Shown here: in pieces, positions 28,199-39,226 of the stretch | How the letters are laid out: every line of letters begins with the position of its first letter | How positions within the stretch are numbered: the stretch's first letter is position 1 | NCBI RefSeq assembly: GCF_003201285.1 | Contig: NZ_QICS01000005.1 | Coordinates: 203,893-267,892, forward strand | DNA: 64,000 nt | Source: Lachnotalea glycerini | GTDB lineage: Bacteria; Bacillota; Clostridia; Lachnospirales; Lachnospiraceae | Reading direction: 5' to 3' | Made by a program: the position numbers and the translations under genes | Notes under the pieces: generated by a model | Database searches by the model: none | Told to the model about the DNA's origin: nothing | The model's input: only the letters and a program-made list of their open reading frames with translations

Positions 28199-29683
28199 CT
28201 AACTATTTTTTCTTGCTTTCTTTTCCTTGTAAGACTCATAATCCTCTGTAATCAGGAAATAATCATCCTTATCTAATTTATATTGGATTTGTGGAATAAT
28301 TGCAAGCACAATTACAATAATTGCAATACCGGCATAACTTAAGTATTTCATTACAGCGGTCATAACAGGCCATATCACTGCCCAATCCCACATTCCAAGA
28401 TATCCACCGTAAGCCGCCATACCTACCCAGCCGGCAATAATTGCAGAACCAAATACCTGACAAATACCTGAGAAAAATGGGAGAATTAAAGCAGCCTTTG
28501 CTCCACCTTTTTCATTTGCGAATACTGCAATTGTTGCATTATCAAAGAATACCGGAACGAACCCGCAAATAACAAGTACCGGACTCTTTAAAACAATTAA
28601 AGCTGCAATTGCTAAAATCTGCCCTGCAAAACCTGCTAAAAATCCAAGTGGAACTGCATTCGCAGATCCAAAGCCAAAGATAACCGCACAGTCAACTCCC
28701 GGAATGGAACCTGGTAATAACTTATTCGCAATACCTTGGAAAGATTGTGTTAACTCTGTTACGAAAGTACGCACGCCTAACTGAAGGATTGCTAAATATA
28801 CTGAGAAGTATAAACAGGTCTTAATTACATAAAATACCATACTGTCAGTTTCTTTCATAAATTCCTGTGCTACTAAATAGTCTTTTCCTAATATAACTAA
28901 TATTGCTCCGAAAAACAAAAGCATTAATATGGAAGTACAAACCATATTTTCATTAAAAATTGACATGAAACCAGGTAATTCGATATCATCTATCTTCTTT
29001 ACTTCCTTGCCGTTTTTCTTTTTACCAAACAATTTCTCTGCTAACCAATAGTTTAATGCAACGCCAAACATCTGCTGATGTGCCATACAAAAGCCTGCTC
29101 CGTCTGTCATTTCCTGACAAGGCTTAACCGTCAGATTAGAACCTACTGCCCAGTACAGACCAAGAATCAGTGCCATAACAATCAGCATTTTCATATCACT
29201 CTTTAAAAGAAACGGACAGGCAAACATGATCAGCCAATATGCTGTTGCAGCCTGCTGTACCTGTACGTGTCCTGTTGTGAATAAGGCACGAAGCTTTGTA
29301 ATTTTACTAAAACGTACCAATAATATATTTACAATAAATGCAATTAGCAAAAGAATCATCGCCTGACCAAATCCTTTGCCAAAAACCTCTTCTACCCCTG
29401 CGGTAACTGCGTTTTGTCCAAAATAAGGGTCAATTACCATTGCGTCCATATTAAAGCGATCCTTTAAGCCTACCAGTACCGGACGAAAATTACTGACGAG
29501 TCCGCCTGAGCCTACTGTTAATATCAGATATCCTACAATGGCTTTGATTGCACCTGCCAAAACATCATACCAAGGCTTACCAAGTAAAACGTAACCGATT
29601 ATAACTATTAATCCGATCATAAAGGCTGGCTGCTGCAATACATTTGTTGCAAAATAATTCCATACGTTCATTAAAATGCTCAT
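28199..29683 (-). CDS. ulaA: PTS ascorbate transporter subunit IIC
   Basis: This 494-residue protein is the membrane channel of the ascorbate (SgaT/UlaA) PTS family, with about eleven membrane segments. Features include NVLQQPAFMIGLIVIIGYVLLGK at the N-terminus, CMAHQQMFGVALNYW in the middle and GSIPGVDCAVIFGFG near the substrate site. It imports L-ascorbate or a related sugar acid with phosphorylation. Genes for IIA and IIB flank it closely (15 and 27 bases). Confidence 0.93.
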   Translation of the reverse strand: MSILMNVWNYFATNVLQQPAFMIGLIVIIGYVLLGKPWYDVLAGAIKAIVGYLILTVGSGGLVSNFRPVLVGLKDRFNMDAMVIDPYFGQNAVTAGVEEVFGKGFGQAMILLLIAFIVNILLVRFSKITKLRALFTTGHVQVQQAATAYWLIMFACPFLLKSDMKMLIVMALILGLYWAVGSNLTVKPCQEMTDGAGFCMAHQQMFGVALNYWLAEKLFGKKKNGKEVKKIDDIELPGFMSIFNENMVCTSILMLLFFGAILVILGKDYLVAQEFMKETDSMVFYVIKTCLYFSVYLAILQLGVRTFVTELTQSFQGIANKLLPGSIPGVDCAVIFGFGSANAVPLGFLAGFAGQILAIAALIVLKSPVLVICGFVPVFFDNATIAVFANEKGGAKAALILPFFSGICQVFGSAIIAGWVGMAAYGGYLGMWDWAVIWPVMTAVMKYLSYAGIAIIVIVLAIIPQIQYKLDKDDYFLITEDYESYKEKKARKNS

Positions 29684-29698
29684 TTTTTCTTCCTCCCT

Positions 29699-30157
29699 TT
29701 AATGTGTTAAATATTTTTTTTCAATTTCCAATAAATCACTTTCACTGTTTGCTTCCAATAAAGCTGCAACTATTTCTTCATTAGAAAGCATTTCAGAAAG
29801 CCTCATCATATTGTCAAGATGCTGCTCTGGGTTACAGGATGCAAGTGTAAAAAATAATCTGGCATCCTTTTCACGATCGTTTGGATCAAAGCTGACCGGT
29901 TTACGTAGTTTCATAAAGCTAATCGCTGTTTTGTTTACCCCTACTGCACCTTCTTGAGAATGAGGCATTGCAACCTCTGGAATGATAACAATATATGGAC
30001 CATATTTTTCAACACATGCGATGATATCTTCTTTATAGTTTGCTTCCACTGTCCCATCTGCCTCTAAAGGCTCACAGCTCATGCGAATGGCCTCTTTCCA
30101 ATCTTTTGCTTCTTCAGCAAATTTGTAATGCTTCATTTCTACAAATTCTCTTAACAT
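29699..30157 (-). CDS. ulaC: PTS ascorbate transporter subunit IIA
   Basis: This 152-residue IIA domain of the mannitol/fructose fold has the active-site stretch IIPEVAMPHSQEGAV, in which His66 takes phosphate from HPr. It lies between ulaG and ulaA in the operon. ATG at 30157 is preceded by GGGGGAAAAG. Confidence 0.92.
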   Translation of the reverse strand: MLREFVEMKHYKFAEEAKDWKEAIRMSCEPLEADGTVEANYKEDIIACVEKYGPYIVIIPEVAMPHSQEGAVGVNKTAISFMKLRKPVSFDPNDREKDARLFFTLASCNPEQHLDNMMRLSEMLSNEEIVAALLEANSESDLLEIEKKYLTH

Positions 30158-30248
30158 GTCTTTTCCCCCAGACTACGTGATCAGAAGCAAAAAATACTTC
30201 TAATCGTACTCGCGTTGCTTGTGCTTGATTTTCTTTTGATAGGTAATA

Positions 30249-31352
30249 CTATAAACAAGAACGAAATGGAATGTTTTGCGGTGCTTCAAAGCAATCTTCA
30301 AAGCCTCTTTGGTGGTGATATGCTTTTTTATCCTTGTCTGCCGGATAAATGTATTTTCCGCCAACCTCCCAGAAAAATGGATGAAACCTATAGTCCAGAC
30401 GATCTTTTTTCATTTCATAGAGCACCTTGATTTCATTTACATCTGCCATAAAATTCGTCCATACATCATAATGAATTGGAATGACTACCTTACACTGCAA
30501 GGCTTCTGCCATACGTAAAATATCACAAGAGGTCATTTTGTCTGCCATTCCAACCGGATTTTCACCGTAGGAACCAAACGCTACATCAACATCATAATCC
30601 TTACCGTGCTTTGCAAAGTAAATTGAATAATGGGAATCACCACTGTGATAAATATTTCCTCCCGGTGTCTTAATCAAGTAATTCACTGCTTTATCATCCA
30701 TATCTGTCGGGCAGACTCCTGTTAATTCTTCTCTGTCGGGACCTTGCGAATCAGTTGTTACAAGGCAAGTTCTGTCAAAGGAGTCAAGTGCTATGATTTC
30801 AATGTCTTTCATTTTAATTGTATCTCCAGGCTTTACTATTATGCAGCGATTAGCCGGAACTCCCCATTTTTGCCACAACTCAACCGATTTTTTCGGTCCG
30901 ATAAATGGAACCGGAATTTCTTTACCAGATTCATCAACTGTGGTCATATTGCTTTGTATCACATGAGCAGCATATTCTGCGCTCATATGGTCTTGATGGT
31001 AATGAGTTGCAAGGACTGCATCCACCTTTTTGATGGCAAATGGATCAATAACAAAGGGAACTGCTCGTAAATTTGGCTGCATTTTTCTTGCTCCACACAT
31101 ATTTGCCATCTGATGCCCCACCTGCATTTTTCCGTTACCGTGAGAACGTTTTCCATTTCCGCACCACAAATCAATGGTTATATTACAATTATCTGGTGTC
31201 TTTATCCACAGTCCCGTACATCCAAGCCACCACATGCCCACATTTCCCGGTGCAATTACTTCTCTTTCAATTTCTTCGTTTAGCCAGGTTCCCCATTCCG
31301 GAAACGTGCTCATAATCCAGCTTTCTCTTGTTATTTCTTCCACACGACTCAT
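30249..31352 (-). CDS. ulaG: L-ascorbate-6-phosphate lactonase (UlaG)
   Basis: This 367-residue metallo-beta-lactamase-fold enzyme opens the lactone of L-ascorbate-6-phosphate. The motif [14 protein letters not shown] (about residues 113-126) gives the His-x-His-x-Asp-His metal site. The N-terminal [15 protein letters not shown] and a later YHSGDSHYS block also match UlaG. It is the first gene of the ula operon, with SD AAGGAGG before ATG 31352 and the likely operator just upstream. The genes for UlaD and UlaF are not in this window. Confidence 0.93.
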   Translation of the reverse strand: MSRVEEITRESWIMSTFPEWGTWLNEEIEREVIAPGNVGMWWLGCTGLWIKTPDNCNITIDLWCGNGKRSHGNGKMQVGHQMANMCGARKMQPNLRAVPFVIDPFAIKKVDAVLATHYHQDHMSAEYAAHVIQSNMTTVDESGKEIPVPFIGPKKSVELWQKWGVPANRCIIVKPGDTIKMKDIEIIALDSFDRTCLVTTDSQGPDREELTGVCPTDMDDKAVNYLIKTPGGNIYHSGDSHYSIYFAKHGKDYDVDVAFGSYGENPVGMADKMTSCDILRMAEALQCKVVIPIHYDVWTNFMADVNEIKVLYEMKKDRLDYRFHPFFWEVGGKYIYPADKDKKAYHHQRGFEDCFEAPQNIPFRSCL

Positions 31353-31374
31353 TATATATCCTCCTTAAAGATTT

Positions 31375-31404
31375 TATGTTCTTTTATATGTTCGTTATGT
31401 CTTT
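31375..31404 (-). promoter_or_regulatory. direct-repeat operator candidate of the ula operon
   Basis: Read on the plus strand, TATGTTCTT (31375-31383), TATGTTCGTT (31387-31396) and TATGTCTTT (31396-31404) follow each other directly upstream of the ulaG ribosome binding site. A further TATGTTCTTTT lies at 31624. Direct repeats of this sort are typical for DeoR-family repressors, so the regulator at 26910 is the likely ligand. Confidence 0.5.
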
Positions 31405-31678
31405 ATAGATAAATAATAGCACATATAATAATCATATACAAGTATCATTTATATATCATTGTATTCTTTGTTTATTTTTCACCATTTACATTGTTTGTTT
31501 TTGTATATATAGTATACTTATAATTTTATTTTTTTCTATTTTTACTTAATTTTTTATTTGCGCGTGCTACTTTTTTGCATAAAATGTACCTTATTAAGGT
31601 GTTATATGATTGTTTTATTGTTATATGTTCTTTTCTAGTTCAAACTTTTTCCTTTAATCACATACTTTCTTATAAAGT
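31405..31678. other. ula promoter region
   Basis: This AT-rich region upstream of ulaG contains a distant TATGTTC copy (31624-31632). I see no riboswitch and no small gene. Confidence 0.4.
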
Positions 31679-31731
31679 AAAAGAGTATTCACTTTATAAA
31701 TGATATTCATCTATAAAGCAAATACTCTTTT
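31679..31731 (-). terminator. terminator after the chemoreceptor gene
   Basis: On the minus strand AAGAGTATT (with further pairing of GCTTTATA and TATAAAG) pairs with AATACTCTT, followed by TTTA. It lies 70 bases after the stop at 31803. Confidence 0.7.
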
Positions 31732-31802
31732 CGTTTATTATATTGCAATTTAATTATAATATGTATTGATATCCTATTTCTTTCATAACAAACCGGGTAT
31801 GA

Positions 31803-33509
31803 TTAGGATAGTTTAAACTGATTTACAATTTTTTCTAATTCTGTTATACGCAAAAAGCTTTCTGTTGCAAGCTCATCCGTTTCACTTGCTTTTTCTACCA
31901 TTTCAGCCGTTTTTTGTGCAATGTCCGTTATTCCTACCGTAGATTCGCCAATTGTCTCATTGATTCCTGAGAGTGCCTCAGCTATAGATGATAAGGAATC
32001 GTTTAAAACCTCAATTGCACTCTGAACGTCATTCATACTTGTCTTAAATACATTGGCATCCTCATTATATTGTTCTCCTACCTTAGTAAACTCCTGATAA
32101 TCATCAAGTACTGTACTGCCAAGAAATCCTGATGTTTCCTCCAAACAGTCTGACATATTTTGCACTGCCTGATTCACTTCGTCCACTACTTGATTAATAT
32201 TAGTCACCTCTTTCGAGGTCTGGTCAGCCAATTTTCCTATTTCCGATGCAACAACTGCAAAGCCTTTTCCTGCCTCACCGGCTCTTGCAGCTTCTATGCT
32301 TGCATTGAGTGCCAAAAGCCCGGTTTGAGAGGAAATCGACATTATTGCTTCCGTTAATACATTAATCTTCTCTACCGCCTTGGCATCCACTATTGCCTGA
32401 TCTGACTTAGCCTTTACAGAATTGTAAATTTCTTTTGTTCTTGTCGCAGCCACTAATGTAGTATTCTTAAGTGAATTCGCTCGTTTCATAACTTCCATAG
32501 ACTGCCTTGCACCATCAACCGACAATTGCTTAATACTGGTCGCTCCCTTGTTAATATCACCAATATTAGAAAAAATTGTTTCCGTAGTAGCCGATGTTTC
32601 CTGCATTCCTGCTGCCAGCTCCTGGGTAGTAGCCGAATTGTCAGAGGACATTTGATTCACTACCTGAATCACAAGTTGAAGCTTGGATACACTAGAAGCA
32701 ATACTGCCTTTGGCATTTTCAATTCCTTGAACCATATCTCTTAGACTTTCCCGCATACTTCGAACTGCCCTGGCCATTTCACCCGTTTCATCCTTACGTT
32801 TACAAATACTGTCACTGTATGGATTATGTTTAAAATTAAATTCGGCTGTATCACCAATAATATCTGTTATTCTTTCAATTGGTCTAACAATAACTGTGCC
32901 TACCATGAAACCAAACATAGCAAGTAATATAACTACTGCAATCGAAATTAATATAGCAGTCTTAACAACATTGTTAATTGGCTTCATAACTTCTTCTTCG
33001 TCTGCCGTTATCACCAAAATATTATTATTTTTAGTAACCGCATAGCTTGCATATTTCATGACCCCATTGTATACATAGCTTATTACGTTGTCTGCAGGTG
33101 TATTTCCTGCTTGAAGTTGTGTAACAAGCTCCTTTACTACTTCATTTTCTACAACAGATCCTATCTTATCAGAGGTTTTATGATACATCATAATTCCGTC
33201 TGCATTAACTAAATACGCATAGGAGCTGTCAACATTGTCCACTTTTACATCTGATAAAATGTCTGCATATTGCTGTGCGGTTCCCTCTGTATCCCCTATG
33301 ACATAATCAATAATGGTGCTCTCAGAGGATGCCATACTAAGCATATATGATTTGGTGGAATCGGACAGTGAATTCTTGCTGATTGGTACAACTGTATACA
33401 TACAAATCAAAATAGTAATTAATACTGCACCGATAATTGTTGCAATAATCTTAGATTTAATAGAGCTTAAGGCGTTTATTCTTTTTGGTCTTTGCATCTC
33501 TTTCTCCAT
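31803..33509 (-). CDS. methyl-accepting chemotaxis protein
   Basis: This 568-residue chemoreceptor has membrane segment 1 at about 17-38, an extracellular Cache-like sensor (39-185), membrane segment 2 ([21 protein letters not shown]) near 187-208, a HAMP domain and a long signalling coiled coil. The hairpin tip is recognisable around [21 protein letters not shown] with the following [12 protein letters not shown]. It senses an external ligand and controls CheA. ATG at 33509 follows GGGAGGG. It is monocistronic. Confidence 0.92.
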   Translation of the reverse strand: MEKEMQRPKRINALSSIKSKIIATIIGAVLITILICMYTVVPISKNSLSDSTKSYMLSMASSESTIIDYVIGDTEGTAQQYADILSDVKVDNVDSSYAYLVNADGIMMYHKTSDKIGSVVENEVVKELVTQLQAGNTPADNVISYVYNGVMKYASYAVTKNNNILVITADEEEVMKPINNVVKTAILISIAVVILLAMFGFMVGTVIVRPIERITDIIGDTAEFNFKHNPYSDSICKRKDETGEMARAVRSMRESLRDMVQGIENAKGSIASSVSKLQLVIQVVNQMSSDNSATTQELAAGMQETSATTETIFSNIGDINKGATSIKQLSVDGARQSMEVMKRANSLKNTTLVAATRTKEIYNSVKAKSDQAIVDAKAVEKINVLTEAIMSISSQTGLLALNASIEAARAGEAGKGFAVVASEIGKLADQTSKEVTNINQVVDEVNQAVQNMSDCLEETSGFLGSTVLDDYQEFTKVGEQYNEDANVFKTSMNDVQSAIEVLNDSLSSIAEALSGINETIGESTVGITDIAQKTAEMVEKASETDELATESFLRITELEKIVNQFKLS

Positions 33510-33618
33510 ATCAATTACCCTCCCGTTATTATTCTTTGTTCTGTTAATTTTAACATTAAAAATTTTTTTTATCTAGAAGTTGTTTGTTTTTCTCATAAAA
33601 TTTATATTTTTTTTAGAA

Positions 33619-35589
33619 TCAATCTCTTGTATAACCCGACGCTTCTTCTAAATCGTTCGTCGGCGGTAGACAGCTCTTGTTTTTACATATATAAAATGTA
33701 TCTTTACCCTGAATTCTCTTATACTCCTTTGTCTCTTCCTCAAGAATGGTTATATTCGTATCAAGTCCAAACACGTTAATCATTTTCTTCTTATCATAAT
33801 CTTTTAATACACATATCACATCCTTAGCTGGCTGTAAGCTCATTAACAATGACATCAGATAAAAACAATAGCCTGCCGGATTCTGTTCTGCATACCCTGC
33901 CATAAACACAATCTGTTCCTGCGCCATTTTTTCAAGCTTTTCATCCTTCGTAACCAAAGAGAGCTTTACCAGATTATAGGTCATGACCGAATTTCCACTT
34001 GGGATTGCACCATCATAGGTTTCTTTTGGCTTTAGAATTAATTTTTCATTATGTTTGCCATAAAGATAAAATCCTCCATTTTCTTTATCAAAGAAATTTT
34101 CATTTACTACATGAGTCAATTGAATAGCACGCTCTAAATAACCGGGATCAAAGGTTACCTCATACATATTTGTTAATGCAAATATATAAAATGCATAATC
34201 ATCCAAAAAACCTTTGCCTGAAACTTTCCCTTCTCGATAGCTTACAAATAAGGTATCTTTTTCTGATAAATTCGTATCTATAAATTCACAAGCTTTTTTG
34301 GCTGCTTCTAAATATTCTTTTTCTCCCAGTACACGATACATGGTTGCAAAGGCACTAATCATCAAAGCATTCCAAGAAGTTAAGATTTTGTCATCCAGAT
34401 GGAGCTTTGTTCTGGATTTTCTATATTCATAAATTTGAGGCAAATACATTTCAAACTCACTATGCAATTGTGTTTGCTCTAATAAATTCGGTATATTCTT
34501 TCCTTCAAAATTGCCCTCTCTTGTAATCGAATAGTAATCATTAAATTCTCTTCCCCTTTCTCCGCCTAACAAATCAAGTATTTCATCATAAGAAAGAGCA
34601 TAGTACTTTCCTTCTACCCCATCACTGTCTGCATCTTGCGCGCAGTAAAATCCTCCTAAAGGATGTGTCAGTTCGCGCAGTACATACTCAGCTGTTTTCT
34701 CTGCTATGTTTTTATACAATTCGTTTTTGGTAATTTGAAAAGCTCTGATATAACTTATCATCAAAAGTGCATTATCATAGAGCATTTTCTCAAAATGAGG
34801 AATCAAAAAATAAGCATCCGTCGAATATCGTGAAAAACCAAAGCCAATGTGGTCAAAAATTCCGCCTCTATACATTTGTAATAGAGTTTTCTTTGCTATT
34901 TCCATCGTCTCTTTATCCCCTGTTTTTTCGTAATAATACATTAAAAATATTAAATTATGGGGAGAGGGAAACTTGGGTGCATAGCCAAATCCTCCATTTA
35001 ATTTATCAAAAGATTTTTTTAACAATACAACTGAACGATAAATCAACACCATAGACGCATCTGTTTTTCTTGAATTTTCTTTACTCAATAATTGCGTAAT
35101 TTCATTTCCAGCCAGAGTCAGCTTATCTTTATTTTTGTTCCATTCCTCCCTAATATTATCAATTAGATCAATAAATCCCATTTTTCCATATTGGGATTGT
35201 TTTGGAAAATATGTGCCTGCAAAAAATGGCTGCTGCGTAGGTGTCATAAATATAGTAGTCGGCCATCCTCCTCCTCCTGTAAGTGCCTGACAAATATTCA
35301 TGTAGACACTATCTATATCAGGACGTTCTTCTTTGTCAACTTTAATTGAAATAAAATATCTGTTTAGTATCGCTGCTACCTCATTATTTTCAAAGCTTTC
35401 ATGTGCCATTACATGGCACCAGTGACAGGTACTATAGCCAATGCTTAAAAAAACAGGCTTATTTTCTCTTCTTGCTTTTTCAAAGGCTTCCTCCCCCCAG
35501 GGGTACCAGCTTACCAGATTATAAGCGTGCTGTAATAAATAGGGAGATTTTTCATGAATTAATTTGTTGGGAATACTTGTTTGTTTCAT
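33619..35589 (-). CDS. YyaL-type thioredoxin-domain / glucosidase-fold protein (DUF255)
   Basis: This protein of about 656 residues opens with the DUF255 thioredoxin-like domain ([23 protein letters not shown]), including CHWCH (Cys55, Cys58) and [11 protein letters not shown] long (alpha/alpha)6-type region follows (about 190-600), as in YyaL and human SPATA20. The function is unsettled; a redox-linked or carbohydrate role is suggested by the folds. I start at ATG 35589 (MKQTSIPNK), which follows AAGAAGG. It is transcribed away from the isoprenoid-type gene at 35774. Confidence 0.88.
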   Translation of the reverse strand: MKQTSIPNKLIHEKSPYLLQHAYNLVSWYPWGEEAFEKARRENKPVFLSIGYSTCHWCHVMAHESFENNEVAAILNRYFISIKVDKEERPDIDSVYMNICQALTGGGGWPTTIFMTPTQQPFFAGTYFPKQSQYGKMGFIDLIDNIREEWNKNKDKLTLAGNEITQLLSKENSRKTDASMVLIYRSVVLLKKSFDKLNGGFGYAPKFPSPHNLIFLMYYYEKTGDKETMEIAKKTLLQMYRGGIFDHIGFGFSRYSTDAYFLIPHFEKMLYDNALLMISYIRAFQITKNELYKNIAEKTAEYVLRELTHPLGGFYCAQDADSDGVEGKYYALSYDEILDLLGGERGREFNDYYSITREGNFEGKNIPNLLEQTQLHSEFEMYLPQIYEYRKSRTKLHLDDKILTSWNALMISAFATMYRVLGEKEYLEAAKKACEFIDTNLSEKDTLFVSYREGKVSGKGFLDDYAFYIFALTNMYEVTFDPGYLERAIQLTHVVNENFFDKENGGFYLYGKHNEKLILKPKETYDGAIPSGNSVMTYNLVKLSLVTKDEKLEKMAQEQIVFMAGYAEQNPAGYCFYLMSLLMSLQPAKDVICVLKDYDKKKMINVFGLDTNITILEEETKEYKRIQGKDTFYICKNKSCLPPTNDLEEASGYTRD

Positions 35590-35773
35590 AATTGTCACCT
35601 TCTTAATTTTTAAATTAGTTTACCCAGGTTCGTACGTATTATGTTTTAAAAGATGAATCAAATGTAAAATAGAAATTGGTTTTCTTATCTATTAGTGTTA
35701 ATATATATTTATTATAAATAACAGCTTATATGAATACATAAAATATCTACAAGAGAGAAAAAGGAGAATCGAT

Positions 35774-37012
35774 TTGGAAACTAACTCTTTAAAGGAATAC
35801 TGCCTCACAGTAATCAAAAGTGATTGGCTGGCGGCAAGCACTTCTTTTCCGGAATTTATTGCCGAAATCAGTCCCTTAAAAAAGGATGAAAATATGTTAT
35901 ATATACAGGAAAATTCTTTCATTTTTAATAAACAGTTGAAACGCTTTCCTCGTTTATACTTACTTCGAAAACGTTGGAAAAAAAAGATGTTCAAGCTATT
36001 TGAAAATATATTGACTCACGAAACCATTATTGGTATTCATAATTATATGGACAAACAAGATTTAGATGCTTTGCAGTCAGAGCTGATGCAATTTCTTTGT
36101 CAAACCAGAAGCTTTGCTCCCGAATTAAATTTCGATGGAATTGGTCAGGCTATCAGAAACTATATCGTATATGCCATGTTTAAACAATTGAATTGCCAAA
36201 AAGCTGGTTTCAATCAAGCGTGTTTTGGTTATAGTATGCTCTATCCCTTTACCGACAATTACATTGACAACCCAGACATTACGAATCAGCAAAAAGCAGA
36301 GTATAATAGGGTAATCCGTGATAAAATACAAGGAAAGACCATTTGTTCAAAGTCTATACACACTCAAAAAACCTGTGATTTACTCCGTGCTATTGAAGAC
36401 AAGTACCCAAGAAGCAGTCATAAGGATATTTATGATTTATTACTAATGATGTTGGAAGCTCAGGAAGACAGTATGCAGCAGCAGTGTATGGAAAATACTT
36501 TAACTCAAAGTGAACGTCTGGATATTTCTATATATAAAGGTGGTATATCTGTCCTAATTGATTATTTCTTTGTTGATAAGGAACTCGCAGAGGAGGATTT
36601 ATATTTTTATTTAAGTTTTGGTTTTTTTCTCCAACTAGCAGATGATTTGCAGGATATTAAAGAGGACAGTAATAAAGGAAACCAAACTATTTTTACGCAG
36701 GATTTGAATGTTGAGTCGGAGGAATTAATCGTCAATAAAATGTTTCATTTTATCCATCACATTATGAATCAATATAACGCTCCTTCTGATTCTTTTAAAC
36801 AGCTTTTATTAGCAAACTGCTATCAGCTTATTTTAACATCTGTGGCTGAAAGTGAAGATTTCTTTTCTGAGCGTTATAAAAATCAATTGGAGGGCTTTCT
36901 TCCTGTAACATATCCATTCTTAAAGAGTATGAAAGAAAACAAGTTTGAGAAAAAAGATTCCTACACACAGGAACGTTATATGCTTATTCTGGATGAAATG
37001 CTGATTCCTTAA
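35774..37012 (+). CDS. class I isoprenoid synthase-like protein
   Basis: This 412-residue all-helical protein has two Asp-rich motifs at the spacing of class I terpene/prenyl synthases: DNYIDNPD near residue 160 and DDLQDIKED near 290, the latter within FGFFLQLADDLQD. These would bind magnesium-diphosphate. The N-terminal 90 residues are unlike known prenyltransferases. The start is TTG at 35774 with AAGGAG upstream. No terpene or quinone gene is nearby, so the product is unknown. It ends before a bidirectional hairpin (37084-37108). Confidence 0.7.
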   Translation: METNSLKEYCLTVIKSDWLAASTSFPEFIAEISPLKKDENMLYIQENSFIFNKQLKRFPRLYLLRKRWKKKMFKLFENILTHETIIGIHNYMDKQDLDALQSELMQFLCQTRSFAPELNFDGIGQAIRNYIVYAMFKQLNCQKAGFNQACFGYSMLYPFTDNYIDNPDITNQQKAEYNRVIRDKIQGKTICSKSIHTQKTCDLLRAIEDKYPRSSHKDIYDLLLMMLEAQEDSMQQQCMENTLTQSERLDISIYKGGISVLIDYFFVDKELAEEDLYFYLSFGFFLQLADDLQDIKEDSNKGNQTIFTQDLNVESEELIVNKMFHFIHHIMNQYNAPSDSFKQLLLANCYQLILTSVAESEDFFSERYKNQLEGFLPVTYPFLKSMKENKFEKKDSYTQERYMLILDEMLIP

Positions 37013-37083
37013 TCTTGTTGCAAGGTGTTCTTCCTAATTTTTTATAAAAAGGAAGCTTTGCTAGAATCTTTCTATCATATAAC

Positions 37084-37108
37084 AATAGGCTGTTGAAAAC
37101 AGCCTATT
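37084..37108. terminator. bidirectional hairpin between convergent genes
   Basis: AATAGGCTGT pairs perfectly with ACAGCCTATT around TGAAA. It separates the plus-strand isoprenoid-type gene from the minus-strand glycosyltransferase gene. T runs are short. Confidence 0.6.
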
Positions 37109-37139
37109 AAATCATAAAGTAAAACTTGATTTTTTGTAT

Positions 37140-38231
37140 CTATCCGTTTAGCACCTTTTGTCTAATTAACTCAAAATTTCTCTTTAGTCTTTGATTAAGA
37201 GGTGACATTTGGGCTGCTATCTCAGCGTACTGCAATGACTTTTCATATAATCCAAGTTCATAACAACTTACCGCACCCAAGTCATATATTGTTTCATTCC
37301 AAGAGGATGCCTCATTAATATATGTCGTTGGTTTCTCCTTTATTTTTAATGTTTCCTCAACCATATAATATACTCTCAACCAATCTCTTTCTATATATGC
37401 AAGCTGAGCCATCTCAACATAGGGTTCTCTCAAATATGGGGCTTCTGCTATAGCTCTATATAACCAGCTAGTTGATTCCTTATAACTATTTTTTGCCTTA
37501 TATGCCCTTGCAATATATCGCATGGAAGCAGCGCGTTCATCTCTCCAGGATGCCTTTGGCATTTGTAAATGTCTTTTTAAAGTTTCAATACATTTATCCC
37601 ACATTTCGTAAAACATATATTCTCTTCCCAGATAATGTACATTTCTGTCATCCTCCGGATCTTCTATCACAGACATCTCTAAAAGCTCAAGGTATTGTCC
37701 CCTAGATTTTGCTGGATCTGGATAATGATTCAATTGAATTTTTCCTTCTATAGCATAAATATCAGGCTTTGTTCCATAATAATGTAAAACCTCATGTACC
37801 GGATGTATCCATCTAAAGTCTTTTCTTTGATGAATTTTTTCATACCAAAATGTAACTCCTGGCGTGTTGTCTGAATTAAAGCTCCAAGTATACATATATT
37901 TAAGACGTGTTGTCTGTGCTGTCCACACGTTTTCAATAAGCATTCTCCAACCTGGCTCTAATACCTCATCTAAATCAGTGCATACACAAATATCTATATC
38001 CTTTGAAACAAAGCTCAGAGAAATATTTCTTGCCACGTCAAACCGCCAAGGCTTTAAATTTATTTCATTTACGATTGCCCCCCGGTTTCTAAGCTTTTGA
38101 ACCGTATCATCCGACGAACCTGTATCTGTTACATAAATCTCGTCTGCCTCACACATAGAATCCATCCAGCGGTCTACAAAGTGTGCTTCATTTTTACAAA
38201 TGGCATATACCGCAACTTTATATTTATTCAT
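37140..38231 (-). CDS. glycosyltransferase family 2 with TPR-like C-terminus
   Basis: This 363-residue cytoplasmic protein has a GT2 (GT-A fold) domain at about residues 1-120, with VYAICKNEAHFVDRW, VTDTGSSDDTV and the metal motif DLD (Asp86, Asp88). A helical TPR-like tail follows (about 190-350). Such enzymes transfer sugars to proteins or glycans. It overlaps the upstream glycosyltransferase by four bases (ATGA). The pair sits directly downstream of the collagen-like gene on the same strand, matching the sgtA-bclA3 neighbourhood in Clostridioides difficile, so it probably glycosylates the collagen-like Thr residues. Confidence 0.85.
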   Translation of the reverse strand: MNKYKVAVYAICKNEAHFVDRWMDSMCEADEIYVTDTGSSDDTVQKLRNRGAIVNEINLKPWRFDVARNISLSFVSKDIDICVCTDLDEVLEPGWRMLIENVWTAQTTRLKYMYTWSFNSDNTPGVTFWYEKIHQRKDFRWIHPVHEVLHYYGTKPDIYAIEGKIQLNHYPDPAKSRGQYLELLEMSVIEDPEDDRNVHYLGREYMFYEMWDKCIETLKRHLQMPKASWRDERAASMRYIARAYKAKNSYKESTSWLYRAIAEAPYLREPYVEMAQLAYIERDWLRVYYMVEETLKIKEKPTTYINEASSWNETIYDLGAVSCYELGLYEKSLQYAEIAAQMSPLNQRLKRNFELIRQKVLNG

Positions 38232-39226
38232 AACTCTAACCCTTCTTTTTTAGCAAGACTGTAAATATTTTCTTTAAATCTATCAAAAGTGTCCTCCCAT
38301 GCAAATGGATTATAATGATAATCTATAATTTTTTCGTTTTTGTTAGCTGCCTCAAGAATAGTAGTATATGCCTCCATATTTCTTCCGATCTCACTTAAAA
38401 ACTTTGCCTTTTCCACATACAATTCTCTTCTTTTTGGCATATAAAATATTGCTGTATTTAGATAAAACAATGCCGTTTCCATTTTGTTTTGAAATTTATC
38501 AATATTATATTTTTGCTTGTATAAAAAAGCTTTATCACAATTTTTTATTTCTAATGCGGTGTCAATGGCTTTGGAAGCTGCTTCATATCTGCCTGCTTTT
38601 AAATATCCATCAGCTAAAAAGCTCCATGACATCCATATATCTTTTCTTTCCATTACCGACTGCTCCAATAAGGATATGTCGCTTGGTTTTACTATTTTTT
38701 CTATTGGAGTGTAATAAATACAGAAATCTTGCAAAGTTTTTGTATTTTCGGTACTTTTATATTCAAGCATTTCATGTATTGGAAGTTTCCACGTATATCC
38801 ATCTCTTATATGAATTCTTTTGTATAATTGCTCTGATATGCTTCCATCTGGCCAAAATGTCTTATATTTGTGATAATAACTCGTTATACCTTCTTCCCAT
38901 TGTCTGATGAGATGTTCTCTCCAATGTTCCATCAAATATTCATCTATATTAAGTGAAATACAGATATCAATTTCAGGGCTTACCAAAGATAGTGCCGCAT
39001 TTCTTGCATCATCAAATCTCCACGGTGAAATACAAATTGGAATCATCTTTATTTTGACATTAGGATTATTTTTTATAAAATTTTGTATCATATCATTGGT
39101 ATCATCCGTTGTTCCTGTATCACATAAAACGATTTCATCCGCTGTTTGAACAGATTCTAGAAATCGTTTCATAAAACCTTGTTCATTTTTATAAATACCA
39201 TACACTCCAATTAGTGGATTTTTCAC
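38228..39226 (-). CDS. glycosyltransferase family 2, paralogue of the next gene
   Basis: This 332-residue paralogue has the same layout: GT2 domain (VYGIYKNEQGFMKRFL, CDTGTTDDTN) and TPR-like tail. The DxD position reads NID (Asn93, Asp95), so one metal ligand is changed, which may alter or weaken activity. The start is GTG at 39226 after AAAGGGG. It is separated from the collagen-like C-terminus (39452) by the MITE-like element at 39337-39434. It is coupled to the second glycosyltransferase gene by an ATGA overlap. Confidence 0.82.
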   Translation of the reverse strand: MKNPLIGVYGIYKNEQGFMKRFLESVQTADEIVLCDTGTTDDTNDMIQNFIKNNPNVKIKMIPICISPWRFDDARNAALSLVSPEIDICISLNIDEYLMEHWREHLIRQWEEGITSYYHKYKTFWPDGSISEQLYKRIHIRDGYTWKLPIHEMLEYKSTENTKTLQDFCIYYTPIEKIVKPSDISLLEQSVMERKDIWMSWSFLADGYLKAGRYEAASKAIDTALEIKNCDKAFLYKQKYNIDKFQNKMETALFYLNTAIFYMPKRRELYVEKAKFLSEIGRNMEAYTTILEAANKNEKIIDYHYNPFAWEDTFDRFKENIYSLAKKEGLEL

